Below are positions 44,324-54,638 of a stretch of 64,000 nt of DNA, one piece after another. Position 1 is the stretch's first letter. Each line of letters starts with the position of its first letter. Made by a program: the position numbers and the translations under genes. The DNA is from Phialophora verrucosa (taxonomy: Eukaryota > Ascomycota > Eurotiomycetes > Chaetothyriales > Herpotrichiellaceae): NCBI GenBank assembly GCA_002099365.1, contig MSED01000001.1, positions 1,426,001 through 1,490,000 on the forward strand. The letters run 5' to 3'. The notes below the pieces were generated by a model. That model was not told the origin of the DNA. It saw nothing but the letters and a program-made list of their open reading frames with translations, and did not search any database.

Positions 44324-46253
44324 CTACTTGGCCCGAGATTTGAATTTGGCAATCACCCCGGACTGGACCCAGAACCAGGCGGCGTGGAGTTTCCACTCTG
44401 CAACTCCTGCGGCCCAGACGACGTCAAAGTGGCGCAAGATCTGAGGGATGAACTTGCCCATCTCCAGAAGGGATATGTTCTTGCCGATGCACGTGCGACC
44501 GCCGTACCCGAACTATGGAGGGTGGCCATGTTAGTAGAGGAGCGAAGAGGAATATGAAAACAATCAACAAAATAAGGGGTTCATGAGGCAACACTCACTG
44601 CTATGAAGCTTCGATCCATGGCCTTGAGTTGCTCCGGCGTGGCGTCGATCCAACGCTCCGGGCGAAACTTGTCGGCGTCGTCGCCAAAGACCGTCTTGTC
44701 GAGGTGGATGACTGCGGCGTTGACGCTGACGTTGGTGCCGCCAGGGAGCCACACGTCACAGATCGTGGCGCCCCCGGGCGGCACGTACCGCTCGAGAGGG
44801 AATGCCACGCCGGGGTGCAGTCGCATGGCTTCCTTCATCACAGCTTGGCTGGGGGCAGAATCAGATGGCTTTCCTCAGACGAAGAAACATAACCTGGGGA
44901 GCGGGGGGGATAGATTGGAGCAAAGGGGCAAATACTCACAGATATGGGAGGCGCAGACACTCTTCATAGGTCACAAATGGCGACAGCTCTCCCTTGGCGT
45001 CGGCATCATCGATCTCGGCTACCAGTTTGCGGTAGGTGTCGGGCGTTTTCATCAGGAAGTAAAAGCAGGCCCGTAGGGAGATGGCCGTCGTATCGGACCC
45101 GGCAAGGCTGGTCAGATATCAGCCACACGACCACGATATATTTGGGGGAAATACTAGGGGGAAAGGAAAAGCAAACAGCCGCCTACATGTTGTTTGACAA
45201 GTGGTTGACCATGTCACGGTAGGAAATCTGGCCACTTTGCTCCTCCTTGGCTCGGAGTTGGGCCAGGAAATCCGTTCGCTGTTGTGACGAGGATTCCGCG
45301 CCAGTTTTCTCACTCCGGTCGTACCGCTCGATCTCATCCTCGGTCAACTGCAGAAATGTCAATGCCAGACACACACACAGAGAGAGAAAGAGAGAAAAGA
45401 TGGGATTGGTTAGCTCCTGGGTGCCCACCTTTACAAATTGGGCCAAGGGATCCGGCAAGGAGATTCCCAGGCTGTTGAGGGTGTTCAGAAGGCGTTTGTT
45501 ACCGACCAACCATGGATGAAGACCCGGGAACTGGCCGATGATCTTGGCATACTGGAGCGCAAAATGAAGTTTCCCAATCATATTGTCAATGTCTCGGCCT
45601 TCTTGCATAAAGCCGAAGCGACGCTGGAACGTGATCGAGGCAATAACATCAAAGGCGTAGAACTGGAGCCAGGTCGACAGATCAATGGCCTCGCCCTCCA
45701 GCTCGCGCATCCTATCCACGAAGATCGCGGTACATTCGTCCGTGTAAATCTCGTAGTTCTTCATGTTGGTCATGGAGAACAGCTGGGCCACGGGCCTCTT
45801 GAGAGACTTGTGGTACGCCGTGTCGCGCGTCGCGAAGAGACTCTGCATTTCCTTTCCCCGGTAGAAAGGGATGAAAACGTTGTAAAAGTGGGACTGCGAG
45901 AGACACATCAATTAGAGCTTTCTTGTTGCCATTTCAGACGGTGTCCGTGTGTAACTGACCTTCTGATAGTCAGTCCCGATGCCATAGATCTGAGGAATGG
46001 CCTTGGGATCCGAAATCGACACATGGTTTGGTCCGACCCGCACTAACGATCCATACTTCCGGTGCACTCGTCGGTACTCTGTTGGCGCTCGCCCATCGTA
46101 GACGAGGCACAGACGATACAGGCCCGTGAAGCGAGCGAAAAATGGTCCAGGAATCTGTCGAAGCCCTTTCCGATATGCAGTGGGGATCGCGCCGGCCACA
46201 AAGACAATGAGAACGAGGGCAATGCACCCCCAGATGATCGCTTTGCGGTCCAT
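44324..46253 (-). CDS. Cytochrome P450, pisatin-demethylase-like
   Basis: Six exons on the minus strand: 46253-45960, 45893-45429, 45347-45187, 45107-44940, 44848-44599 and 44512-44324, giving 508 residues. It has an N-terminal membrane anchor ('IIWGCIALVLIVFVAGAIP'), the hinge 'RQIPGPFFARF' and 'KYGSLVRVGPNHVSISDP'. The I-helix motif is 'LAGSDTTAISL' (near 309-315), ExxR is E368-R371 in 'QAVMKEAMRLHP', and the heme loop is 'FGYGGRTCIGKNISLLEM' with Cys454. The N-terminal half resembles fungal pisatin-demethylase-like (CYP57-type) P450s. It would hydroxylate or O-demethylate a small, possibly aromatic, substrate at the ER. The 81-nt intron 45348-45428 is a multiple of three without a stop, so its retention would keep the frame. 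It is convergent with the first P450. Confidence 0.9.
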
Positions 46254-47048
46254 GTCAGAGATCGATCAACGGCGATGGTAAAACGCTAGCATTGAAGAAT
46301 CGGGTTCACCAGCACAAGCGGCCTGGGAAGCATATATCGCCCCCGAGCCTCGCGCGAAGACCCCTGCCCTCGGATCCGGGCTGGAGACTCGTCGTCTCCA
46401 GCTTCCAATGCCGTATTTTGGGAGGGAGAGGGGGAAGAAATTGTGGCCACTCGATCTGATTCACCCATGTACCCGCATCAGCTACTCGTACACGGACTCG
46501 CTGTCGTGTCGTCCAGATTCCAGGGATTACATGTAGCTAGAACGGTTTCCTGCGGGACTCGGTCCAATTTTTCGGCGCGTTTGTTCGATTGGTTGACTCC
46601 CGTGGATTCCCTAGGGGACAATTCCTTCGCATTGGCATTACCCCTTTTGGGGTCCCGCGACTTTCTTTTGAAGTACTCGTACATAGTAACAAACTTCCAT
46701 GTAGTGACGGATCGACGAGGCTAGATACTGGAATCATTTTAGAACCCTGGCACGAGAAATGCAAGACACGCGGCACATACAGTTTGCCCCTGGTCTACTG
46801 CTAGACCAGCGTATCACAGTCTGTCCGGTTAGTACTACAACACCAAAATTAATGTGCCTGGCCGCCGCTGTCATCTGCCCGCTGCAGAAAATCCCCGTCG
46901 GTTCGTGCCTGTTCAACGTTGCCTCATGGTTGCTCTTGGCCGCCAGCGAGTTCTGCAGTTTTCCCGACAACATGGCATGGAGACAACAGGTTCTCTGTAC
47001 CTTCACCCTCCAGTACAGTGGAGGTTGTCGTGTCGCACAATCGTGAGC
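46254..47048. other. Spacer upstream of the second P450
   Basis: 795 bp between the 3' end of the EHN epoxide hydrolase gene and the start of the second P450, both on the minus strand. It should contain the P450 promoter. No gene is recognised. Confidence 0.4.
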
Positions 47049-48272
47049 TCATACCTTCCAAGCTACATTGACATAAGCCTCAACGTCTTCAAAAAGCTCG
47101 CGCGGCTTCTCCATAGCTGCAAAGTGACCGCCGCTCTCATGCTCATTGTATGATACAAGGTTGACGCTCCCTTCCGCCCAGGACTTGGGGACGGGGATAA
47201 TCTCGTCGGCGAACTTGGAGTACCCGCAAGGCTTCTCGACAAATGGGAGATGGAGGGCTTTCATTCCGGTAATGAAGCTGAGACTTGCCGAGTGCGGCTT
47301 CGCCTCCGGATCTCCCATGCCGCGGTTATGGTAAAGGCATCGAGGCATGGTGTCTGTCATCCAATACAGCGTGACAGCCTCGAGGATCTTCTCGGTAGGG
47401 AAGTCCTCACCTGTCCAGCTCAAAATCTTCTCTCCGAGCCAGGCGAGCAGGGACAAAGGACTAGCGCTCACAACGTAGCCTACGGTGGCTGCCTTTGTGC
47501 CTTGCTCGAAGACGAACGCAATTTCAGTGTCGATGAAGGCTTTGGCTTTTTCCAAGACCTTCTGCTCGTCGGGAGTAGGCTCTCTCATTGCGTTTGCAGG
47601 TGGCGGGACTCCCATCTGGTTGACGTGCATGCCTTTGCAAGAGTCGTAAGACATGACCAGAGCGCGGGCCATGAAGCTTCCCAGATCTCCGCCTTGAACT
47701 AAGTATCCGGAGCCAAAGCCCAATCCCACCATGAGGCTGTTGATGGCTCCGGCGGCGGTCTCGATGGAGTAGTCTTTGTCGAGCGGCGGCCCGGATGAGT
47801 ATGCGTAACCTGCATGCGATGGCACAATGATGTGGTATGGCAGATCTTCCGGAGAGTACTTGCTCTTGATGATGTCCAGCATATCCAGGAACTCGCAGAT
47901 GGAGCCCGGCCAGCCGTGGAGAAAAGCAATTGGAATAGCATCAGCCTTGTCAGAGAAAAGGGCGAGGAACTGCATGTCGATGGTATTACCTGCTGCGTCC
48001 TTGACGGGCGCCTTGAAGTTTGGGTACGAGTTGATGCGGTCTTCGCAGTGGCGCCAACTGAACTTGTTGAGCCATACGTCTTTGGCACTGACGAGCCACT
48101 CCCTGTCTACGCCAAACTTGCGACCGGCGTTGGTGTTTTCAAAGACTGGAGGAGCAATAGGCGAGAGGTCCAGTAGGCTTTTGAATTGTTGGAGCCTCTC
48201 CTCACTCACATGGGCCTTGAAAGGCTTGATGTCGAGGGTGGCTCCAACAGGAATTTTAGAGTAGTTGGCCAT
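47049..48272 (-). CDS. Microsomal-type epoxide hydrolase with N-terminal EHN domain
   Basis: Intronless, 407 residues. The N-terminal EHN domain (about 1-110) begins 'IKPFKAHVSEERLQQFKSLL' and includes 'WLNKFSWRHCEDRINSYPNF', as in juvenile-hormone/microsomal epoxide hydrolases. The alpha/beta core has H119-G-W-P-G ('FLHGWPGSICEFLD'), nucleophile Asp196 in 'LVQGGDLGSFMA' and base His383 in 'ESGGHFAAMEKP'. The bacterial and fungal members generally lack the membrane anchor of animal mEH, and none is visible here. It should open epoxides to diols. This is the second, unrelated-subfamily Asp-nucleophile hydrolase in the cluster, next to two P450s able to make epoxides. Transcription is in the same direction as the second P450. 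Confidence 0.9.
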   Translation of the reverse strand: MANYSKIPVGATLDIKPFKAHVSEERLQQFKSLLDLSPIAPPVFENTNAGRKFGVDREWLVSAKDVWLNKFSWRHCEDRINSYPNFKAPVKDAAGNTIDMQFLALFSDKADAIPIAFLHGWPGSICEFLDMLDIIKSKYSPEDLPYHIIVPSHAGYAYSSGPPLDKDYSIETAAGAINSLMVGLGFGSGYLVQGGDLGSFMARALVMSYDSCKGMHVNQMGVPPPANAMREPTPDEQKVLEKAKAFIDTEIAFVFEQGTKAATVGYVVSASPLSLLAWLGEKILSWTGEDFPTEKILEAVTLYWMTDTMPRCLYHNRGMGDPEAKPHSASLSFITGMKALHLPFVEKPCGYSKFADEIIPVPKSWAEGSVNLVSYNEHESGGHFAAMEKPRELFEDVEAYVNVAWKV

Positions 48273-48984
48273 GTTGCGTGAGGCTTGTCAGGCTAAGATG
48301 ACAATAAAGATGAGAGTTGAATGGACCGCATCATCAAATCCAGATGCGAGTTACCTGACTCTTATACCGGGTAGCTTCTGCGCTGTGCCGTACAATGAGT
48401 CAGTGTGTTCAACATGGTACAGTCAGTAAAGTGATTGTTGCATGCAATTGCCAAATTGCGTTCACGACAGCGCCGAGGTCTTCGAAGCCTCGAGAATGTT
48501 CCAGGGGGGCTGGAGCCTAGCCTTGGCAGCCTTGCGGTCGACGCTCGCCGGAAGGTTGGAAGCCAACTCTCTGAATTCTGCTCCGTCCGCTGATTAAATC
48601 GTTGGATCAGCTGCGGAGTTGATTACTGTAGGTCCACATCTATTCCGCTTCATGGGATTTCATGCAAGTACTCTGCAATGGTACGGTCTTGCTGTCATTT
48701 GCATCTCCGCGAAATGGTATACGTTTCGGGCCCAGCGGCGGCATTTCAGTTGCTCTGACCTTTCGCTTTGTTTTACGTTGAGTAGCTTGCAGCGAGTGTG
48801 AAGTTGTTTTCGTGCTGATATGTCACAGTAAACACTGTGTGGACGAGACTACATATGAAGGATCACGCTGAGGTTCTTTCAGTCGTCGACGTCGACCGCC
48901 GCTAATATGCTCTCCTACCCGCCTGGCCGAGGCGAGTGAGAACATTCCACAGCCCGCATCATCTTTACAGTAGTACCCGTAGTC
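48273..48984. other. Spacer upstream of the EHN epoxide hydrolase
   Basis: About 710 bp, promoter side of the epoxide hydrolase and 3' side of the VOC gene. No gene is recognised. Confidence 0.4.
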
Positions 48985-49468
48985 CTATTCTTTCGCCCAG
49001 ATCCCCTGGAGATTGCCCTCCGTGTCGATGAACCGCGCGAAGAACCCCAATCCTCCTCCAATCTCAGTCTTTGGACTATTAAGTATTTCAAGTCAGCAAC
49101 GAACGGCGATGTGAATCCTGGAATGCAGCGGGGTTCACTGACAGATTTACTTGACCACCAGCTGCTTCAATCTTCTTTGTCGTCTCCTCGATGCTGCCCA
49201 CCATGAACGTAGCGACCGGCACGGCCTTCTTGGTGTCGTCGAATTTGGCCACTCCATCCTCGTTCGGCATGAGCAGGAACGCCCCATTCAGTGTCCCCTT
49301 GCTGAACATGTGGACCGACTTCTCACGGCCGCTAGGCGACGGTGTTCCTTCCAGGTTGTTGCAATCCCAGCCTAGAACGGTAGAGTAGAAGGTGGACGCG
49401 CGAGACACATCCGTGACGGGAACTTCAAACCAGCAGATTTGGCCGTAAGGGCTAGGGGCGTCGGCCAT
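48985..49468 (-). CDS. VOC / glyoxalase-fold protein
   Basis: Exons 49468-49143 and 49075-48985 on the minus strand give 138 residues. The donor GTCAGT after 'GGQVN' gives 'GGQVNLPKTEIGGGLGFFAR', the typical C-terminal half of the fold, so the splice is well supported. The first beta-alpha-beta module contains 'GQICWFEVPVTDVSRASTFY' and 'VLGWDCN'; the second ends 'FIDTEGNLQGIWAKE'. It resembles the single-domain vicinal-oxygen-chelate proteins annotated as glyoxalase/bleomycin-resistance or antigen CFP30-like. Members bind a divalent metal or small ligands and act in dioxygenation, isomerisation or sequestration. It marks the right edge of the dense cluster. Confidence 0.87.
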
Positions 49469-52400
49469 GGTAGCACGTGAGTTGGGCAGGAGCTTGGTTG
49501 AGAACTAGAAAGAGATGTCCGGGGAAGGAACAACTGGAGCTCTGTGGTGGGAGAGGTTGAAGGAATTCGCCACCAAGCAAATCGACCTTCCGTGAAGCTT
49601 TATACCTGAATTTCACTTCCCTTCTCCATCCTCCCGATAGAGGTAATGCACTTCTCAATCACTACATACATTACTGCATCAGCCAAAGCGGACTTGACCA
49701 AGATAGGTTGGCGCCAGGCGCCCTCAGGCAGAAGTTGCCCTCTGGCGAATGGGGCGGAAGCAGCCGAGACTTTTGCTTTCGGGAGAGAACTTCGCGAGAC
49801 ACGATAGCTGAACCACCATGAGTTCGCAGCGTCCTACTGTATCCGTCGCAAACATGGAGTGAGCAAGACTCGCATCAGAGAGTGCTAGCACCTGCCAGAC
49901 TTCGATGCTGAGAAACCACGTGCAACTTTGATTTGATGCAGTATTGTCGTACATACGGGACCAGATCACCAAGTATGAGAGTCGCCGGCGTAACGGCAAG
50001 ACAAGTGAGATGGCCAATGTTCGTTTCGGCAATATTGTATATTTTTAAGCGTCTATAATACCTAGCAACTCCTTCTAAATTGAAATCTTTCACTCTAGTA
50101 GATAGCACCCTAAGGTGCTTAAACCCATGAGTATCTTATAATCACTTTCTGCTGCTGCGCTTCTATTTCTTGTCTTTTCTCCTGCTTTCGAGCTCTTCTC
50201 TGTGCTTTGGTGCCTGAAAATCTTTGATTCTTCAAAAGTCTTCATTGCTTTCCGTGGGAACAAAGTGCAGTGAATCTTGTTCTTCGACCAGCAGCTCCAA
50301 CTGGTCCAATTTTTCAAGGTCGCTGGGTTATCGTATTTCCGTCCGCGTGGTGCCCACGGTCGTTGCTGGAGAAGATCGTAGGAGATGTGCGCGTTCTCCT
50401 CCGTTATCGCTCTTTACTCATTAATATCCAAGCGCACCGACTTTCCAATATGGAAGCCAAGGGATAGGTGATGACAGCCGTTCCAATCGGGGACTTGGGG
50501 ACTTCAGAATCGTAATTAACCGCAGCTGATCGCGTAGTTACAACAATCCAAGCTCCGAGTCGATATTATCACAACAGACCACTCCCTAGCCAATGCACCG
50601 AATAACGCTCTCGATTCTAGGATAAAACACTCCGCGCTCACCTTACGGATAGGTCGCACTTTTCGGCCAATGATGAGCCCTCGATGGCCTCAACCTTTGC
50701 TCTCAACCGGACCGTCCCCTGCGCAAAAGGCAAGCCCTGAGTGCTCTCGGTGTTTATACAAACGACGGCAACGCGATGAATCATCGGGATTGCTGGACCA
50801 CAGCAGTAGTCCCAGCGGCAGCAGTCGCGTACAGAACCGATGAACCGGAGTCAGATACGCAGACTGAAGTCTGGTATCCAATATCCGGATGGAAAGATTT
50901 CTGACTTGGTATACCATTGATACGCCTTTGTCATCTGAAGACATATCAATACAGATGGCAGACTCTCTGTGTCACCGTTGGAGATATTTCTCCGGAAAGA
51001 CGTGGACACCAAACATACTCGAACATCCAACATCCAACAATGAGCACCGAACATCGAACAGCAAAGAAAATCCATCAATGCCCGAGAGTCGGAAAGATCC
51101 CTCTCTCCGGGCTGAAACCTCACCCGGCCGATTGTCTGCATTTCATCTGACAGAGACGGACAGCCCAAGGATTACTACCGGTCGCGTTGACAGCGCCCTC
51201 GATGCAGGAAAAAAACTGTACTTCGAACCCTCTCTTTAAATCTAACGATTTCTTCGTAGACACGTCTGAAGTGGAGGGAAGAAAGGACATAAAGACCGGT
51301 TCTGCTTGAGATTTGAGTCGACGAGGTAATGTCTCAAATTTTTCTGGAACAGACCAGCACTCGGAATTAATGACAGGCAAGTGTCCCAAATTATGAGTAA
51401 GCCGATAATTAGTCGAGCGTGATCTCTCTTGAGCCTCAGGTCTTAACACAAACCTTGCTCTTACTACGGCTGGCAGAATGCCGATAAAGATTGCTCCTCC
51501 CGTAGCTGTTTACCTGTGTTTTGTCTGTACGGTGTTGCTTCGAACAACGCTGTAAGAGTTCCGACCTTTGAATCCTTGGCGGCTGAGGGTTGAGTATGAC
51601 GCGGAGTATCTCCCATGTCGACTCTTCTCCGGGTGCGATGCTGACGTCGATTCCTACGTATCGCCCATGTGCGGTGGAGCGGAATTGCGTGCGCAGTTTA
51701 CATGCCCACCGTATCCAGACTCTCGACTGAGAAGTCCCAGGCTGAACACCGAAGACGAACCACTGCAGAAACACGAACTGCTAAAGAGCGTGATTTGAGA
51801 CTTCTACGTAAGATTGGTGCCCGCTTTGCGTTACATGCAGACAACACTTACTGTTCCAAGCTGACAGAGTCTCCATCTCCCTTCAAAGCTGTATCTGAAG
51901 CTGCTTTCCAACAGAGTAACGGTTCCAAAGCCTGTGGCCTCACACCACCCACCTCTCCCTCCTTGCGTAATTGGCGGGTTGCGGTGAACTGGCCAAGCAC
52001 CTCACACACCAGTCGCAGCTCAGCTGCGGCTGAGCAGGCTTGGATCTGCGCCTTACAGCATGTGTTCGAGCTGGATTGAGCCCCGCTACCTGGTGCCCAG
52101 AAATCCGCTGGAAAAGGCAAGAACAACAGCGGCGCTCATCGTGTCGCTGGGTGTCCAGGCAGGACTGTGGTGATATTCTCACTCACATTGCGCATAGTTC
52201 GAGGCTCCTTTACATGACTACGAACTCGGCGAGGCCTTCTGAATGCGACACAGCCGGGTTTTCAATGGAATGCGGTGCAGCCGACGGTAGCAGATACGCC
52301 AGGGTGCTTCAGGCTGAGAGACGAGGTTGCTTTCGCTTGTTAACACCATGTCACACGCGGCTGTGCGAAAAACCCATGCACACATGATCAGGAGCTCTTG

Positions 52401-52811
52401 CGACCATGAATCGGCCAACATCAACACGAGCGGAAGCCAAGCCCTGAGATGTCGGATGCGCAGGCCGAGTGTTCAAAGAACTCATGTGGTATCATCTCAC
52501 CCAGTCAACGCGTGTCATCGCGATCTTGAACTCATACATCAACACGAGCCTGCTCAAAGCCAACGCCAACACGAAGACTTTGTAATCACAAGGATTCTTT
52601 GTCTGTACGTAATTCCGACATGGGTTCAGGAGTTGCTTTCTCTCACTTCAGCGATATGGCTCGCTTCTATTTGCAGTTTATAAGATCAACAATTGCTCCC
52701 GGGTCTGTCGGCTGGTCGTCTACCCTTGTTATGTCGGAAGACGCATTACTATTTCTTGTGGTCTAAATCCATTGTCGGCGATACCACTGTTGCGGCTTGT
52801 CTGAGTTCAGA
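49469..52811. other. Gene-poor spacer at the right edge of the cluster
   Basis: About 3.3 kb without any frame that shows a family signature, on either strand. Short overlapping frames are present throughout. A run of degenerate CATCGAACA/CATCCAACA units lies near 51020-51060. It probably marks the boundary between the cluster and the next gene. Confidence 0.45.
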
Positions 52812-54638
52812 ATGGCTGACCTCCAAGTTCCCGCGCCAGACGAAACGACAGCCCACATTCGCCAATGTGCTACGCCTGAACTTAATCGACACCTCATCGC
52901 TACTGATCCCATTTATAAGGCCCGGCGACTGTCCATTCAGCAATTCTCTCGCGCCCTTCGCACGGGCGAGACCCTGCAATCAGGTTTCGCATCATCGTTA
53001 CGGCCAAGACGCACGCACATCCCTGTAGTAACTCACGTCGTGTACCATAGCCAGGCGGAGAATATCAGCGACGCCCAGATTGACAGTCAGATAACAGTAC
53101 TGAATGCTGACTTCAATGCCGCAAATTTGGACCGTGTCATCCTCCCTGCCGTGTTTGAGCCGCTCGTCGGTAACGCTGGTATCAGGTTCTTCCGCGCAAC
53201 ACGTGACCCCCAAGGCAGGCCGACAGGAGGGATCACTCGCACAGCAACGCAAATCGCAGTATTTGACCGGGCCGGTCCGGGAGGCGAGCCTGATGCTAGG
53301 ATGAAATTCACCGCTCAGGGTGGTGCGGACGCATGGCGGGCCGACCGCTACCTCAACCTGTGGGTCTGTAATCTAGGATCCAGCTTGCTTGGGTACGCAC
53401 AATCCCCGGGAGGTCCCTCGCAGACTGATGGTGTAGTGTGTAACTACACCTCGTTTGGAACCTTGGGGACTGCGGCCCCTGGCACGAACCTTGGTCGCAC
53501 TGGGACTCACGAAGTCGGACACTGGTTGGACTGCTTTCACATCTGGGGAGACGATGGCACAGCGTGTAGTGGCACCGATCACTGCGACGACACACCAAAC
53601 CAGGCCGGTCCCAACCGTGGCACCCCAACATTCCCGCACGTGACGTGCAATAACGGGCCCAACGGCGACCTCTTCTATAACCACATGGACTACACCGGCC
53701 ACGCAAATAGAGTCATGTTCACTAAGGGTCAAGTTAATAGAATGAAAGCGACGCTCGCTGGCTCCAGGGCCTCGTTCGCAGGGTCAGACTTCTTCGAGTT
53801 CGTTCTCCAGACAGGCACAGGACTGCACGAAACCGATGATACCTTCAAATTCCTCGTAGCTGATTGGAACAGGGATGGCAAACCCGATCTGCTGGCGATC
53901 AAGAAGAGCGGGACCGCGAGCAGGAGCACCGAAATGCATGTTCTCTCCGGGGCCTCGAATTTCAAAAATTACATCCTCCAGACCATGACGGTGTTGCCCG
54001 AAACATCAGCCGACTTCGACTTTGCCGTGGCGGACTGGAACGGGGACGGCTTCCTCGACCTGATCGTCATCAAGAAGAGAAATACAGGGACAAAAACGAC
54101 AGAGGTGCATATCCTGTCTGGAAGATCGAACTTCAGTGATTTCATCTTGCACACCGGGACCGCCCTGGGCGAAACGGACGACACCTTCGCCTTTGCAATG
54201 GGCGACTGGAACGGCGACGGGACGCCGGACCTCTTCGCGGTGAAAAAGTCAGGCACGGGCTCCAACACCACCGAAATACACATCCTTGGCGGCAAATCCA
54301 ACTTCGGCTCCTACCTACTGCAGACAGGCACAGCGCTGCACGAGACCGACTCGACTTTCGACTTTGCCGTCACGGACTGGAACGGCGACGGCAAGCCGGA
54401 TGTTGTGGTGGTGAAGAAGAGCAGCACCGCCTCAAATAGCACAGAGGTGCACGTCTTGTCTGGCATGTTGGGATTCAGGGACTTCCTCCTACAGTCCGAA
54501 ACCGCGCTGCATCAGACAGATGGGACATTTGAATTTGCGGTCGCGGATTGGACGAGGGACGGCGGGCCCGATCTGGTGGCCATCAAGAAGCGTGGGACCG
54601 GGACGAACAGTACCGAGGTTCATATCCTGGCGGGATGA
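52812..54638 (+). CDS. M43-type (pappalysin-like) zinc metalloprotease with five FG-GAP-like repeats
   Basis: Intronless, 608 residues. The catalytic domain (about 60-325) contains 'IPVVTHVVYHSQAENISDAQ' and 'VLNADFNAAN'. The zinc motif is HExxHxxxxxH at 233-243 ('THEVGHWLDCFHIW') and the Met-turn is at Met292 in 'YNHMDYTGHANR', all typical of M43 metzincins. Residues 327-608 are five tandem repeats of 57 residues (the last 54), each with D-W-[NT]-[GR]-D-G-x-[PL]-D, a calcium-binding FG-GAP/VCBS-like loop. This half may form a beta-propeller-like binding module. No signal peptide is visible, although most fungal M43 proteases are secreted. The domain order and the N-terminal 'HIRQCATPELNRHL' resemble bacterial (actinobacterial) M43 enzymes, so horizontal transfer is possible. 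The ATG at 52812 was chosen. Confidence 0.88.
   Translation: MADLQVPAPDETTAHIRQCATPELNRHLIATDPIYKARRLSIQQFSRALRTGETLQSGFASSLRPRRTHIPVVTHVVYHSQAENISDAQIDSQITVLNADFNAANLDRVILPAVFEPLVGNAGIRFFRATRDPQGRPTGGITRTATQIAVFDRAGPGGEPDARMKFTAQGGADAWRADRYLNLWVCNLGSSLLGYAQSPGGPSQTDGVVCNYTSFGTLGTAAPGTNLGRTGTHEVGHWLDCFHIWGDDGTACSGTDHCDDTPNQAGPNRGTPTFPHVTCNNGPNGDLFYNHMDYTGHANRVMFTKGQVNRMKATLAGSRASFAGSDFFEFVLQTGTGLHETDDTFKFLVADWNRDGKPDLLAIKKSGTASRSTEMHVLSGASNFKNYILQTMTVLPETSADFDFAVADWNGDGFLDLIVIKKRNTGTKTTEVHILSGRSNFSDFILHTGTALGETDDTFAFAMGDWNGDGTPDLFAVKKSGTGSNTTEIHILGGKSNFGSYLLQTGTALHETDSTFDFAVTDWNGDGKPDVVVVKKSSTASNSTEVHVLSGMLGFRDFLLQSETALHQTDGTFEFAVADWTRDGGPDLVAIKKRGTGTNSTEVHILAG
53790..54635 (+). repeat. Five tandem 171-bp coding repeats
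   Basis: Repeat units start at 53790, 53961, 54132, 54303 and 54474; four are 171 bp and the last is 162 bp. They encode the 57-residue calcium-loop repeats of the M43 protease. The protein pattern is conserved while DNA is moderately diverged. Confidence 0.85.

Noticed and set aside
49469..52811. Possible transposon between the cluster and the M43 gene
   Set aside because: No transposase, reverse transcriptase, terminal inverted repeat or target duplication could be identified.
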